51,864 nt of DNA from Lentisphaeria bacterium (GTDB lineage Bacteria > Verrucomicrobiota > Lentisphaeria > Victivallales > Victivallaceae), in assembly GCA_022768375.1 (NCBI GenBank), contig JALEMG010000017.1, positions 1-51,864 of the forward strand. Reading direction: 5' to 3'. Positions 24,451-32,816 of the stretch are shown piece by piece. Within the stretch, counting starts at the first letter, position 1, and every line of letters begins with the position of its first letter. The translations under genes and the position numbers were made by a program. Below the pieces are notes generated by a model. The model was not told where the DNA came from. It was given only the letters and a program-made list of their open reading frames with translations, and did not search any database.

Positions 24451-26064
24451 TTATTTTTTCCCCGCGCCGCCGCCTGTTTCCCGTCCGGCCTCCGTCTGTT
24501 CGGCGGCGATGGCGGCATTGAGAATCGTGACCATCGCCGGCGGCAGAAAACGGCGGCACTCCTCGACTTCGCCCGCTTTCATCCTGGCATAGGGCGGCAG
24601 GGTGTTCCGTTTGATGTCCCGGTTTTCCGCCGCGTATTTCCGGTAGATGTAGCGGGCCAGCCGTTCGTTGGCCACGGCCGCGTCGTGGTCGCCGTAGATC
24701 AGATTGAGGATGCTGCGCCGGATCAGGCCGCTGATGATGGCGCTGGCTTTTTTGACATCGGCGTCGCGGACGTCCTCGGCGAATTCCGTCATGACGAATT
24801 CATCCAGCGTTTTCTGCTTCTGCGGTCCGTCTTCCCGGACCAGTTTTTTGAAGAACTCCTCCGCTTTGGAAAGGTTGCCGTTGATGTAGATCAGCGGGAT
24901 CGCGTCCTTGAGATAGTTGATCCGGGCGCTGCGGAAACTCTCGGCGCTTCCGGAGTGACCGCCGAACGCCTTCTGCGCCTCCACGTAGGAGTTGTAGGCC
25001 GCGTCCGCCAGCGCCGGATTCGGGACCACCTGGATGTAGGACCCTCCGGCGGCGTCCAGCGTCAGCAGTTTTCCGCCCCGGAAGGCCGCCTGCATCGCCT
25101 GCGTGACGATCCGGGCGCACTGCACGTCTTCGCCCCCGCTTTTCTCCAGCCCGACGGTCGCCCAGTAGATCGCTTGGGACTCGGGGACCCGCCAGTCCAT
25201 TTTTCCGTAACGGCGGTCGATTTCCGCCATTTTCGCCGGGTCCAGACGCATTTTCGCTTTCAGCAGCCGCGCCCGCATGCCCGCCTGCGCCGCGGCGAAA
25301 TCGGCTTCGGACAGCCGGGACCGCAGCAGTTCCGGCAGCGCCGCCGGGGTCGGCGTTCGGAAACGATTGTACAATTCCCCGTAGTTCCGGCATCCGGCCT
25401 CCGCCGCCGCTTGCCACAGCGGGTGTCCGGCGGGGAAGCGGGCCATGAACTTCGCCTCCGTGTCCGGGGCCGCCGCCAGAAACTCCCAGTCCGGGGTCCC
25501 GCCGCCCAGGATCGCCGCCATCTGGATCGCCAACTGGTTCTTGTAGTACAGATTCGCGTCGTCCAGCACGTTGCCGAGTTTGTGGAAGAAAATCCACGCC
25601 ATCTCCCGGTAGAGCACCGGATCGTCCGGGTTGTAGACCAGCGCCTTGTCCCGGATGAGCCGGATGCCTTCGTTGACCCAGTACCAGCGGTCCTCGTAGT
25701 CGGAACTGGTCACGGAGATGTTGTAGGCCAGATTCCACGCCAGATACGCGGTGCCGCCGGAGTAGTTGGGCTGGAGATCGGTGATCCAACGGGCCAGTTG
25801 CACCATTTCGAAGTAGTTCTTTTTGGACTTGAGGTTCTCCGAACGCAGCCACAGGATGTCGGCCAGCAGACCCCGGAAACTGCCCATGGCCATGGAGGTG
25901 AACGCCACCGCCGGCGGCGCATCGGCCACCGCCCCGGAAAAGCGCAGTTTCTCCGTGTCGATGGTCCGGTCCAGTTTGTGTTCGGCCAGTCGGATGAAGC
26001 ACACCGCCGCCGCGGTCGCGGTCAGCAGCACGGTATAGAGCGTGAAATTGCGAAACCGGTTCAT
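24451..26064 (-). CDS. membrane-anchored helical repeat protein of the ABC/SPFH operon
   Basis: A 537-residue protein with one N-terminal membrane span (F-T-L-Y-T-V-L-L-T-A-T-A-A-A-V-C-F). A large, mostly helical domain follows with TPR-like character: W-I-T-D-L-Q-P-N-Y near 98, A-L-V-Y-N-P-D-D-P-V-L-Y-R-E-M-A-W-I-F-F near 143, and K-A-E-E-F-F-K-K-L near 415. The Ala/Gly-rich C-terminus looks disordered. ATG 26064 overlaps the permease stop as ATGA, so it is translationally coupled to the ABC exporter and is probably its accessory subunit. I recognise no named family. Confidence 0.75.
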   Translation of the reverse strand: MNRFRNFTLYTVLLTATAAAVCFIRLAEHKLDRTIDTEKLRFSGAVADAPPAVAFTSMAMGSFRGLLADILWLRSENLKSKKNYFEMVQLARWITDLQPNYSGGTAYLAWNLAYNISVTSSDYEDRWYWVNEGIRLIRDKALVYNPDDPVLYREMAWIFFHKLGNVLDDANLYYKNQLAIQMAAILGGGTPDWEFLAAAPDTEAKFMARFPAGHPLWQAAAEAGCRNYGELYNRFRTPTPAALPELLRSRLSEADFAAAQAGMRARLLKAKMRLDPAKMAEIDRRYGKMDWRVPESQAIYWATVGLEKSGGEDVQCARIVTQAMQAAFRGGKLLTLDAAGGSYIQVVPNPALADAAYNSYVEAQKAFGGHSGSAESFRSARINYLKDAIPLIYINGNLSKAEEFFKKLVREDGPQKQKTLDEFVMTEFAEDVRDADVKKASAIISGLIRRSILNLIYGDHDAAVANERLARYIYRKYAAENRDIKRNTLPPYARMKAGEVEECRRFLPPAMVTILNAAIAAEQTEAGRETGGGAGKK

Positions 26065-27500
26065 TTGCGCACCGCCGCTCCCATCTCCCTGCGGCGGTAG
26101 AGCCAGATGCCCAGCAGAAACAGCGGCGCCCCCCGCAGTACGAAATATTGCAGAAACAACTCCCCGATGAGGGAAAATTCGATCAGATCCCCTCCTGCCA
26201 GCAGATCGGTGATGTCGAACTTCTGAAGCGGGATGACCACCAGCAGGATCCCTCTGGCCAGCAATTGACTGAAGTGATCCAGCGCCGAATCCGCGAAAAA
26301 TTCCGAATCGGTCAGGACCATGGAGAAACTGCCGAACAGCAGATAACTTGCCGCCATGAACACCGCCGTCGGCATGGTGAGAAACCCGCCGAATGCGCAC
26401 GCCAGCCCCGAGAGCAGCAGCAGTTGGATCGTCATCACCAGCAGTCCGCGGAGGAAATTCTCCTCGAACGAGCAGACCGGCACCAGCAGTTTCGGCCCGT
26501 CGGCCCGCTGATAGTAGTGCTTGGCGCCGTACCGGTCGAAGTTGCTCACCAGCACGGTCACCGTGCCGTCGGGCGCGACCGTGCCCGGGGGCAGGATTTT
26601 TTCCAGAAACGCCCCGCTGAAAACCTGCTCCGGCACCGGGCTCAGCGCGCGGGGGTAGAGCGCGAATTTCCCCGTCTCCGGGTTGACTTGCGGCATGAGC
26701 GCCTCCCACCACAGATACGTCTGACGCTGGTCTTCGCTGGAGACCTTGCCCAGATACGGGCGGTATCGCAGATACATCGCAATGTCGTTCAGCCGGACCG
26801 GGACATTCTCAAACACCCACGTCTGCGGCGTCGGCTGACCGGGGCGGACCTCCAGCGGCGCATCGGTCACCCGGCGGATGATCTCCTCGCGCATGGTCTG
26901 CAATTCTCCGTCGGACAGCGGAGAACCTTTGCGGACCGCTTCGGCGGCGCGCCGCCCGACTTCGGCGTCGGCGACGGCTTTCGCGTCCGGGAGACGGGGG
27001 GAATAACTGCGCCGCCCCACGAGGATCTTGGTTCGGATATGCTCTTTTTCCGCCTCGGCCCGCGTCCGCTCGGACTGACGTTCGGCGTAGCGGCTCTCCT
27101 CGCCGGCGGTGCGGTAGCGGTACGTGACGATCCCGTAGACGGTCAGTCCGGAGATCAGCAGCAGCGCCAGATGGATCAGATTGATTCCGGTCCATTTGCC
27201 CAGCCACAGCATGACGCGGGACACCGGTTTGGAGACCACCATGTGGATCTGGTAGTTGTCAATGTCCCGGGACATGACGAAGCATCCCAACCACAGCGAC
27301 GAAAGCGCCAGCACGATGCTCACCGCCCACAGACTGTACAGCAGCGAGATGCGGATGAACTCCTCCGCCTTGCCCACGGAAACCGAAATCGGGATCAGCG
27401 TCACCGCCAGCAGCAGCAGCGCCAGCAGCAGTTGGAATACATGGGACCTGAGCGCGCTGCGGAACGTCAGAAAAACGATGGCGCGAAATGCTTTCATCAT
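26061..27500 (-). CDS. ABC-2 type transporter permease
   Basis: A 479-residue ABC exporter permease. Spans are seen at about 15-40 (L-L-L-A-L-L-L-L-A-V-T-L-I-P), 50-75, 105-125 and four to five more after residue 340. A large extracytoplasmic domain of over 200 residues lies between the third and fourth spans. S-R-D-I-D-N-Y-Q-I-H-M-V-V-S-K-P-V-S-R resembles the cytoplasmic coupling region of ABC-2 permeases. It overlaps the ATPase stop (ATGA at 27500) and the next gene by 4 nt. Cargo unknown. Confidence 0.85.
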   Translation of the reverse strand: MMKAFRAIVFLTFRSALRSHVFQLLLALLLLAVTLIPISVSVGKAEEFIRISLLYSLWAVSIVLALSSLWLGCFVMSRDIDNYQIHMVVSKPVSRVMLWLGKWTGINLIHLALLLISGLTVYGIVTYRYRTAGEESRYAERQSERTRAEAEKEHIRTKILVGRRSYSPRLPDAKAVADAEVGRRAAEAVRKGSPLSDGELQTMREEIIRRVTDAPLEVRPGQPTPQTWVFENVPVRLNDIAMYLRYRPYLGKVSSEDQRQTYLWWEALMPQVNPETGKFALYPRALSPVPEQVFSGAFLEKILPPGTVAPDGTVTVLVSNFDRYGAKHYYQRADGPKLLVPVCSFEENFLRGLLVMTIQLLLLSGLACAFGGFLTMPTAVFMAASYLLFGSFSMVLTDSEFFADSALDHFSQLLARGILLVVIPLQKFDITDLLAGGDLIEFSLIGELFLQYFVLRGAPLFLLGIWLYRRREMGAAVRK

Positions 27501-28669
27501 TCATCCTTGGCGCCGAGCAGCGCTTGGAGCCGGTCGTTGGCCTGCTGCAGATTCTCCTCCGCGGCCTTCGGGTCCGCCGGGACTTCCGTCGCGGGGGCGG
27601 CCGGTTCCGCCAGCGCCGCCGCGATCTTCGTCTCGGCGGACGCGGAGTCGGCGGATGCCTCCGGCTTCTCCGGCACAGCGGGGCGCGCGGCTTCCTTTTC
27701 CGGGGCCAGCAGAGATTCCAGCACGGCGTTTTTGTCCTGTTCCTCCCCGCCGGTCAGATAGGCGGCGATCCGGCCTCCGGCGGCTGCGCCGCTGGTGACC
27801 GCGCTCTCCTTCCGGGCCTGAGCGACGACGTCGAGGAAGAACTCCTCCAGCGTCCGGCGGGGGTGGTCGATCCGAAACTCCTCCCCGTCCAGATTCTCCC
27901 GCAGCAGCGCCAGAAGTTTCTCCATCGCCGCCGGCGGCAGTTGGGGGGTGAGGATGCGGGTCTCGTCGCGGACGGCCAGCAACTGGTCCAGTGCGCCCTC
28001 GGCCCGGATCCGGCCGCCGTAGAGGATGATCACCCGGTCGCAGACATCCTCCACATCGCTGAGCAGATGACTGGTGACCAGTACGGTCTTGCCCCGCTTT
28101 TTCAGTGCGAGGATCAGGTCCTTCACTTCCCGGCAGCCGAGCGGGTCCAGCCCGCTGGTCGGTTCGTCCAGGATCAGGAACGCCGGATCGTTGATCATCG
28201 CCTGCGCCAGACCGATGCGGCGGGCCATGCCTTTGGAGAACTCCCCCACCTTGCGGTAGCGGGCGTGGGCAAGTCCCACCATATCCAGCAGTTGGTCGAT
28301 GCGGCGGCGGCGTTCCGCGGCGGAGAGGTTGAACAGCGCCCCGAAGAAATCCAGCGTCTCCTCCGCCGTGAGAAATTTGTAGAGATACGACTCCTCCGGC
28401 AGATAACCGATCTCCCGTTTGGTTGCCACATCCCGGGGAGATTTGCCGAATACCGTCAGATTGCCGCCGGTGGGATAGAGCAGCCCCAGCAGCATTTTGA
28501 CCGTGGTGGATTTGCCGGAGCCGTTGGGTCCGAGCAGTCCCACCACTTCGCCGGGCCGGATCTCGAAGTCGATGCCGTTGACGGCCCGGGCTTTGGGACG
28601 GTTCCAGAAGTCCCGGAAAAGTTTGCTCAGGCCCGCCGCCCGGACCACCGGTTCGTAATTCTGCGCCAT
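27497..28669 (-). CDS. ABC transporter ATP-binding protein
   Basis: A 390-residue ATPase partner of the adjoining permease. Walker A is G-P-N-G-S-G-K-S-T-T at about 48-57, the signature region is F-S-K-G-M-A-R-R-I-G-L-A-Q, and Walker B is F-L-I-L-D-E-P-T-S-G-L-D-P, with the switch His in L-V-T-S-H-L-L. The nucleotide-binding domain is followed by about 90 extra residues rich in Ala, Glu and Pro that look disordered. GAGGAA lies 7 nt before the start, and the gene begins 12 nt after the P-type ATPase stop. Confidence 0.93.
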   Translation of the reverse strand: MAQNYEPVVRAAGLSKLFRDFWNRPKARAVNGIDFEIRPGEVVGLLGPNGSGKSTTVKMLLGLLYPTGGNLTVFGKSPRDVATKREIGYLPEESYLYKFLTAEETLDFFGALFNLSAAERRRRIDQLLDMVGLAHARYRKVGEFSKGMARRIGLAQAMINDPAFLILDEPTSGLDPLGCREVKDLILALKKRGKTVLVTSHLLSDVEDVCDRVIILYGGRIRAEGALDQLLAVRDETRILTPQLPPAAMEKLLALLRENLDGEEFRIDHPRRTLEEFFLDVVAQARKESAVTSGAAAGGRIAAYLTGGEEQDKNAVLESLLAPEKEAARPAVPEKPEASADSASAETKIAAALAEPAAPATEVPADPKAAEENLQQANDRLQALLGAKDE

Positions 28670-28681
28670 CGGGAAGTTCCT

Positions 28682-30733
28682 CTATTGCCGGCCGGCGGGA
28701 TGTTCCGCCAGCGTCAGTTCTTCGCCGGTCCGCACCAGCCGGGCGCTGTTGAAAATGATGATCAGCGTACTGCCGGCGTGCAGCACCGCCGCCCAGATCG
28801 GGGTCATCACCCCGACGATGGAGAGGATCATGCCGCCGAATACGAACAGCATGCCGAACAAAAGATTCTGATTGATGACCACCTGGGATTTTTTCGCCAG
28901 ATAGATCAGCATGGCGATACGGCGCAGATCGTTGGTCATCAGCGCCACCGACGCGCTGTTGACGGCGATGTCGCTGCCGATGGCGCCCATGGCGATGCCG
29001 AGATCGCCGGCGGCCAGCGCCGGGGCGTCGTTCACGCCGTCGCCCACCACGGCCACGCGGTGGGTGCGTTTGACGTTCTCCACGAACTCGACTTTGGTTT
29101 CGGGCAGACAGCCGCTGCGGAATTCGTCGATGCTGAGTTTGGACGCGACCTCCTCGGCCACGGACTGCCGGTCGCCGGTGACCATGGCGCAGTAGCGGAC
29201 GCCGAGTTTGCGTAGGTCGGAGAGCATGACCTCCGACTCCTTGCGGATCTTGTCCCGGAATCCGATCCAGCCCAGCAGTTTTTCCTCGCAACTGACGTAG
29301 ACCACGCTCATCCCCGAAGCCTCCTCCGGATCGCGCTCCGGCACCGCGATGCCCGCTTCGCGCATCCAGTTGCCCCGTCCGACCCGGCAGAGTTTGCCGC
29401 CGACGGCGCCGGAAACCCCCCGGCCGTGGACTTCCGCGAAGTTGGTGACCTCATCCGGTTCCAGACCGGCTTCTCCGGCCAGTTTCATGATCGCCAGCGC
29501 GGTGGGGTGGTTGCTGAACTTCTCCACCGAAGCGGCGCAACGCAGCAGTTCCGCCGGGGTCACGCCGTCCGTTCCCTGCAGTTTCACCACGGAAAGCAGA
29601 CCGTCGGTCAGCGTACCGGTCTTGTCGAAAACGAAGGCGGTGATCCGGCTGGCCAGTTCCAGATGGCCGATGTTCTTGATGAAAATCCCCAGCCGGGCCG
29701 CCGCCGCCACCGCCGCCACGACCGCGGTGGGCGTGGCCAGCACCACCGCGCAGGGGCAGGCGATGACCAGAAAGGCGATGACCGAATTCATATCCCGGCT
29801 GAACCACCACGTGATCCATGCCACCATCAGCACCGTGGGGGTGTAGTACCCGGCGTACCGGTCGATGATGCGGACCACCGGAGTGCGGCTGGCCTCGGCC
29901 TGCATGATCATGTCCTTGACCTTGCCCAGCGTGGTGTCGCCGCCGACTTTGGTGACGGTGACGTCCACCGCGCCGGTGAGGTTCTGGGTGCCGGCGAAAA
30001 CGTCGTCGCCGGGGCCTTTCTCCACCGGGACCGATTCGCCGGTGATGGAAGCCTGATTCACCGTGCTCTCCCCGGTGGCGATGCACCCGTCCACCGGAAA
30101 GTTTTCCCCGGGCCGGATGCGGATGCGGTCTCCGATGCGCAGTGCGGACGCCTGAACTTCGGATTCGCGGCCGTCCGCGTCGAGCCTGCGGGCGGTGTCG
30201 GGGGTCAGTTTGATCAGTGCTTCGATGGAACGGCGGGCGCCGCTGGCGGTCCGGGTCTCCAGAATGATGGTCACCAGCAGGAAAAACGCGATGATGCCCG
30301 CCGTCTGAAAATCCGCCTTGACCAGCGCCGCCAGGATCGCCAGCGCCACCAGTTCGTTCATGTAGACTTTGCCGCGAATCAGGTCCTTGCACGCGGTGAT
30401 GATGATGGGCAGCGCCAGAACGAACGCCCCCAGCAGAGCCGAGATGCTGGCGGCAAACTGCTGTTCCGGCAGGAGTTTCTGGAGCAGAAAACTGTTGACG
30501 GTGAGCAGACCGCCCGCCAGCGCGAAGCAGACCCGGCCCATGGACCGGTCGTGACCCACGCCGCCCTCGGCCTTGTGGTCGTGCCCGCAGATGCAGGTCC
30601 CGTCCTCGTGTTCATGGTCATGCCCGCAGACGCAGGCGCCGTTCTCATGTTCGTGGTGGTGTCCGCAGGCGCAGGCGCCGTTTTCATGCTCGTGGTCGTG
30701 CGCGTATTTAAGATGCGTGTCGCTCATGGTCAT
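28682..30733 (-). CDS. heavy-metal translocating P1B-type ATPase with His/Cys repeat N-terminus
   Basis: A 683-residue metal-ion ATPase. Instead of an HMA domain the N-terminus has three 13-residue units of the form G-H-D-H-E-H-E-N-G-A-C-V-C (about residues 11-52), which should bind soft or borderline metals. The membrane Cys-Pro-Cys site is V-I-A-C-P-C-A-V-V-L-A-T-P. The phosphorylation site D-K-T-G-T-L-T, the actuator motif T-G-E-S-V-P and V-G-D-G-V-N-D-A-P-A-L are all intact. Cd/Zn/Pb/Co export is the usual role of this class (CPC motif plus C-terminal N-Q-N-L-L). Start 30733 overlaps the preceding SPFH stop as ATGA, with GGGAGG 4 nt upstream; ATG 30727 is an alternative. Embedding it between SPFH and ABC genes is unusual. 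Confidence 0.92.
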   Translation of the reverse strand: MTMSDTHLKYAHDHEHENGACACGHHHEHENGACVCGHDHEHEDGTCICGHDHKAEGGVGHDRSMGRVCFALAGGLLTVNSFLLQKLLPEQQFAASISALLGAFVLALPIIITACKDLIRGKVYMNELVALAILAALVKADFQTAGIIAFFLLVTIILETRTASGARRSIEALIKLTPDTARRLDADGRESEVQASALRIGDRIRIRPGENFPVDGCIATGESTVNQASITGESVPVEKGPGDDVFAGTQNLTGAVDVTVTKVGGDTTLGKVKDMIMQAEASRTPVVRIIDRYAGYYTPTVLMVAWITWWFSRDMNSVIAFLVIACPCAVVLATPTAVVAAVAAAARLGIFIKNIGHLELASRITAFVFDKTGTLTDGLLSVVKLQGTDGVTPAELLRCAASVEKFSNHPTALAIMKLAGEAGLEPDEVTNFAEVHGRGVSGAVGGKLCRVGRGNWMREAGIAVPERDPEEASGMSVVYVSCEEKLLGWIGFRDKIRKESEVMLSDLRKLGVRYCAMVTGDRQSVAEEVASKLSIDEFRSGCLPETKVEFVENVKRTHRVAVVGDGVNDAPALAAGDLGIAMGAIGSDIAVNSASVALMTNDLRRIAMLIYLAKKSQVVINQNLLFGMLFVFGGMILSIVGVMTPIWAAVLHAGSTLIIIFNSARLVRTGEELTLAEHPAGRQ
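30578..30694 (-). repeat. three tandem 39-nt units encoding metal-binding His/Cys repeats
   Basis: Units at 30578-30616, 30617-30655 and 30656-30694 each encode 13 residues with H-x-H-E-H-E and C-x-C-G-H. They differ at several bases, mostly synonymous or conservative. Confidence 0.9.
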
Positions 30734-31854
30734 TTGCCCTCCCCCGCTTCGGCGGCGGCGGATTTTTTCAATTCGGGATTCAACTTCATCCACAACTGTT
30801 TTTTCCCGCTCCGGGTGCCGAGGACGAACTTGTCCCCCTCGGTGACGGCGGCGGCGAGGTCGTGAAGCATGGCGGTGTACAGCGCCATCGGCACGGTGTC
30901 CGGACTGCGGCGGTACTGCTCCAATATCCGGAGAAAATAGGTTTTTTCCGCCTCGCTCCGGGCCCGGACGCGCATCCGGTAGGTCTCCGCGTCGGCGATG
31001 ACGGCGGCGGCGGCGCTGCGGGCTTCGTTCTCCAGTTCCACGCGATTGGCTTCCGCCTCGTTGCGCAGGGTGCTCCGGGTATTGTCGGCGGCGGTGACTT
31101 CATCGAAAGCCGCTTTGGTCCTGACCGGAGGATAGATTCGGTTCAGCCCCACATTCTCCACCGCGATGCCGCAGTCGGCGGCGGCGAGCAGCGCGGTGAA
31201 TTCCCGCCGCACCGCCTCGCTGAACGCCCCCTGTCCGGCGTAGAGGATCGAATTGACCGGACTGGCCCCGGTCACGGTGATGACCGCCCGCCGGAAAAGA
31301 TTGCGCAGAAACGTCACCGGACCGCGGGTGGAACTCATCCCGTCCGCGTCGGTGAATACATCATCGGGGGTGATCCGGCCGTGCTCCACCGGGAACTGCG
31401 GGGTGAGCAGCGTGGTGTAGTATTTTTCCGGGTTGGCGACCCGGTAGGCCACCGTCCAGGAACTGTGCACGATATTCGCGTCCCCGGTGAGCAGATAGTT
31501 GTCCCGTCCCGGCTCCAGCGCGTCGCCGCCGCTGCCGCCGGAGGCGAAGTCGATCTCCAGCAACTGCTGGCTGGTCTGCACCCGGATGAACTGATTCACC
31601 GGATAGGGCAGGAACCAGTGGCCGCCGGCGGTGTAGGTGCCGACGATGCGGCCGAACCGGGTGACGATGACCGCCTGCTGGGGTTCCACGGAGAAGTATC
31701 CCGCGCCGCTGAAAAAGTAGATCAGCGTGCCGATGATCCCCAGCAGCAGAAACAGAAACGTCAACTGCAGACTCCGGGCCAGCGACTTCAGCCCGGCGTC
31801 GTAACGCCCGCTGCGGTCGAATTCGCCGGAGATCACGCTTTGATTGTCAGTCAT
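30730..31854 (-). CDS. SPFH/Band-7 domain protein (third of three, HflK-like)
   Basis: A 374-residue protein with one membrane span at about 30-52 (L-T-F-L-F-L-L-L-G-I-I-G-T-L-I-Y-F-F). A Band-7/SPFH domain follows (V-E-P-Q-Q-A-V-I-V-T-R-F-G-R-I, G-H-W-F-L-P-Y-P). A helical, Ala/Glu-rich coiled-coil region at about 255-320 (T-L-R-N-E-A-E-A-N-R-V-E-L-E-N-E-A) is typical of HflK/prohibitin-like assemblies. It contains a G-D-A-N-I-V motif seen in HflK. ATG 31854 has a GGGGGAG 7 nt upstream; ATG 31872 would overlap the hflC stop by 4 nt. Likely to build a membrane ring or cage with the other two SPFH proteins. Confidence 0.88.
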   Translation of the reverse strand: MTDNQSVISGEFDRSGRYDAGLKSLARSLQLTFLFLLLGIIGTLIYFFSGAGYFSVEPQQAVIVTRFGRIVGTYTAGGHWFLPYPVNQFIRVQTSQQLLEIDFASGGSGGDALEPGRDNYLLTGDANIVHSSWTVAYRVANPEKYYTTLLTPQFPVEHGRITPDDVFTDADGMSSTRGPVTFLRNLFRRAVITVTGASPVNSILYAGQGAFSEAVRREFTALLAAADCGIAVENVGLNRIYPPVRTKAAFDEVTAADNTRSTLRNEAEANRVELENEARSAAAAVIADAETYRMRVRARSEAEKTYFLRILEQYRRSPDTVPMALYTAMLHDLAAAVTEGDKFVLGTRSGKKQLWMKLNPELKKSAAAEAGEGK

Positions 31855-31868
31855 GGAACCGCTCCCCC

Positions 31869-32786
31869 TCATTGGACCGCCGGGAGGATCGCGGCCCCGG
31901 GCCGGAGCAGATCGAACGGCGGCACGGCAGTGTCGAAAACCAGTGTGGTCCGGCCCCGCATCACTGCCCGAAGCGCATCAAGTTTCCGCAGAAACTCCGC
32001 CAGTTCCGGCTGTTCCTTGAAGACCGCGTAGTATTCGGCGGCGGCGGCGTCGCCCTCGGCCCGGATCTTCTGGGCTTCGGCCTCGGCCTTGGCCAGCGTG
32101 ATGGTCTTCTCGCGCTCGGCGCCGATCCGGATCTCCTTCGCCTCCCGCTTGCCCTCGGCCAGACTCTTGTCCGCGAACTGCTTGCGCTCCGCGATCATCC
32201 GGTCGAACACCTTTTCGGTGATGGTTTTGGGCACGCCGAGATTGTTGATGCCGACGCCGACGATGGCGATGCCGTATCCGGCGGTGTCCGCGGTCAGCGT
32301 CCGCCGGATCATCTCCTGAATTTCCGCCAGTTTGAGTTTTTGGGGATCGGTGTTGACGATCTGACTGAAGTCATACTGTCCGAACGCGGTGTTCTTGGCG
32401 CTCCGCATCCGGTTGTTGAGGAAATCCTCCGCGCCGGTCACATCGGTCAGTTTGCTGAAAAACTCTTTCGCGTCGCTGATCCGGTAGTTGACGTAGATGC
32501 CGGCGATGATGTTGTGGCCGTCCCGGGTGGCGGTCTCCTCGAGTTTGCCGCTGCTGCCCTCGTAACAGCGGATGCGGCGGTCGAAAAAGTAGACCTTCTG
32601 AAACGGGAACGGCCAGCGGAAATGCAGTCCGGGCGCGTCCACCACCGCCGGTCGGCCGAATGTGGTCACCACCGCCGCTTCGGTCTGGTTGACCTGAAAC
32701 GAGAACACCGCCGTCAGCAGCACCAGCGCCACCAGCAGTCCGAGCAGCATCGTCGGCCAATGTTTGAAGAAGTTTCCGTTCGCCAT
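31869..32786 (-). CDS. hflC: HflC-like SPFH domain protein
   Basis: A 305-residue protein with an N-terminal span (M-L-L-G-L-L-V-A-L-V-L-L-T-A-V-F-S-F), then the Band-7 domain (E-A-A-V-V-T-T-F-G-R-P, G-L-H-F-R-W-P-F-P). The HflC-type segment I-V-G-V-G-I-N-N-L-G-V-P follows, with the helical run A-E-R-E-K-T-I-T-L-A-K-A-E-A-E-A-Q-K-I-R. In E. coli HflC pairs with HflK to enclose the FtsH protease. Here no FtsH gene is adjacent, and the partners are two further SPFH proteins and transporters. Confidence 0.88.
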   Translation of the reverse strand: MANGNFFKHWPTMLLGLLVALVLLTAVFSFQVNQTEAAVVTTFGRPAVVDAPGLHFRWPFPFQKVYFFDRRIRCYEGSSGKLEETATRDGHNIIAGIYVNYRISDAKEFFSKLTDVTGAEDFLNNRMRSAKNTAFGQYDFSQIVNTDPQKLKLAEIQEMIRRTLTADTAGYGIAIVGVGINNLGVPKTITEKVFDRMIAERKQFADKSLAEGKREAKEIRIGAEREKTITLAKAEAEAQKIRAEGDAAAAEYYAVFKEQPELAEFLRKLDALRAVMRGRTTLVFDTAVPPFDLLRPGAAILPAVQ

Positions 32787-32816
32787 GATGATTCCGTTGT
32801 CCTCCGAAAAAATATG

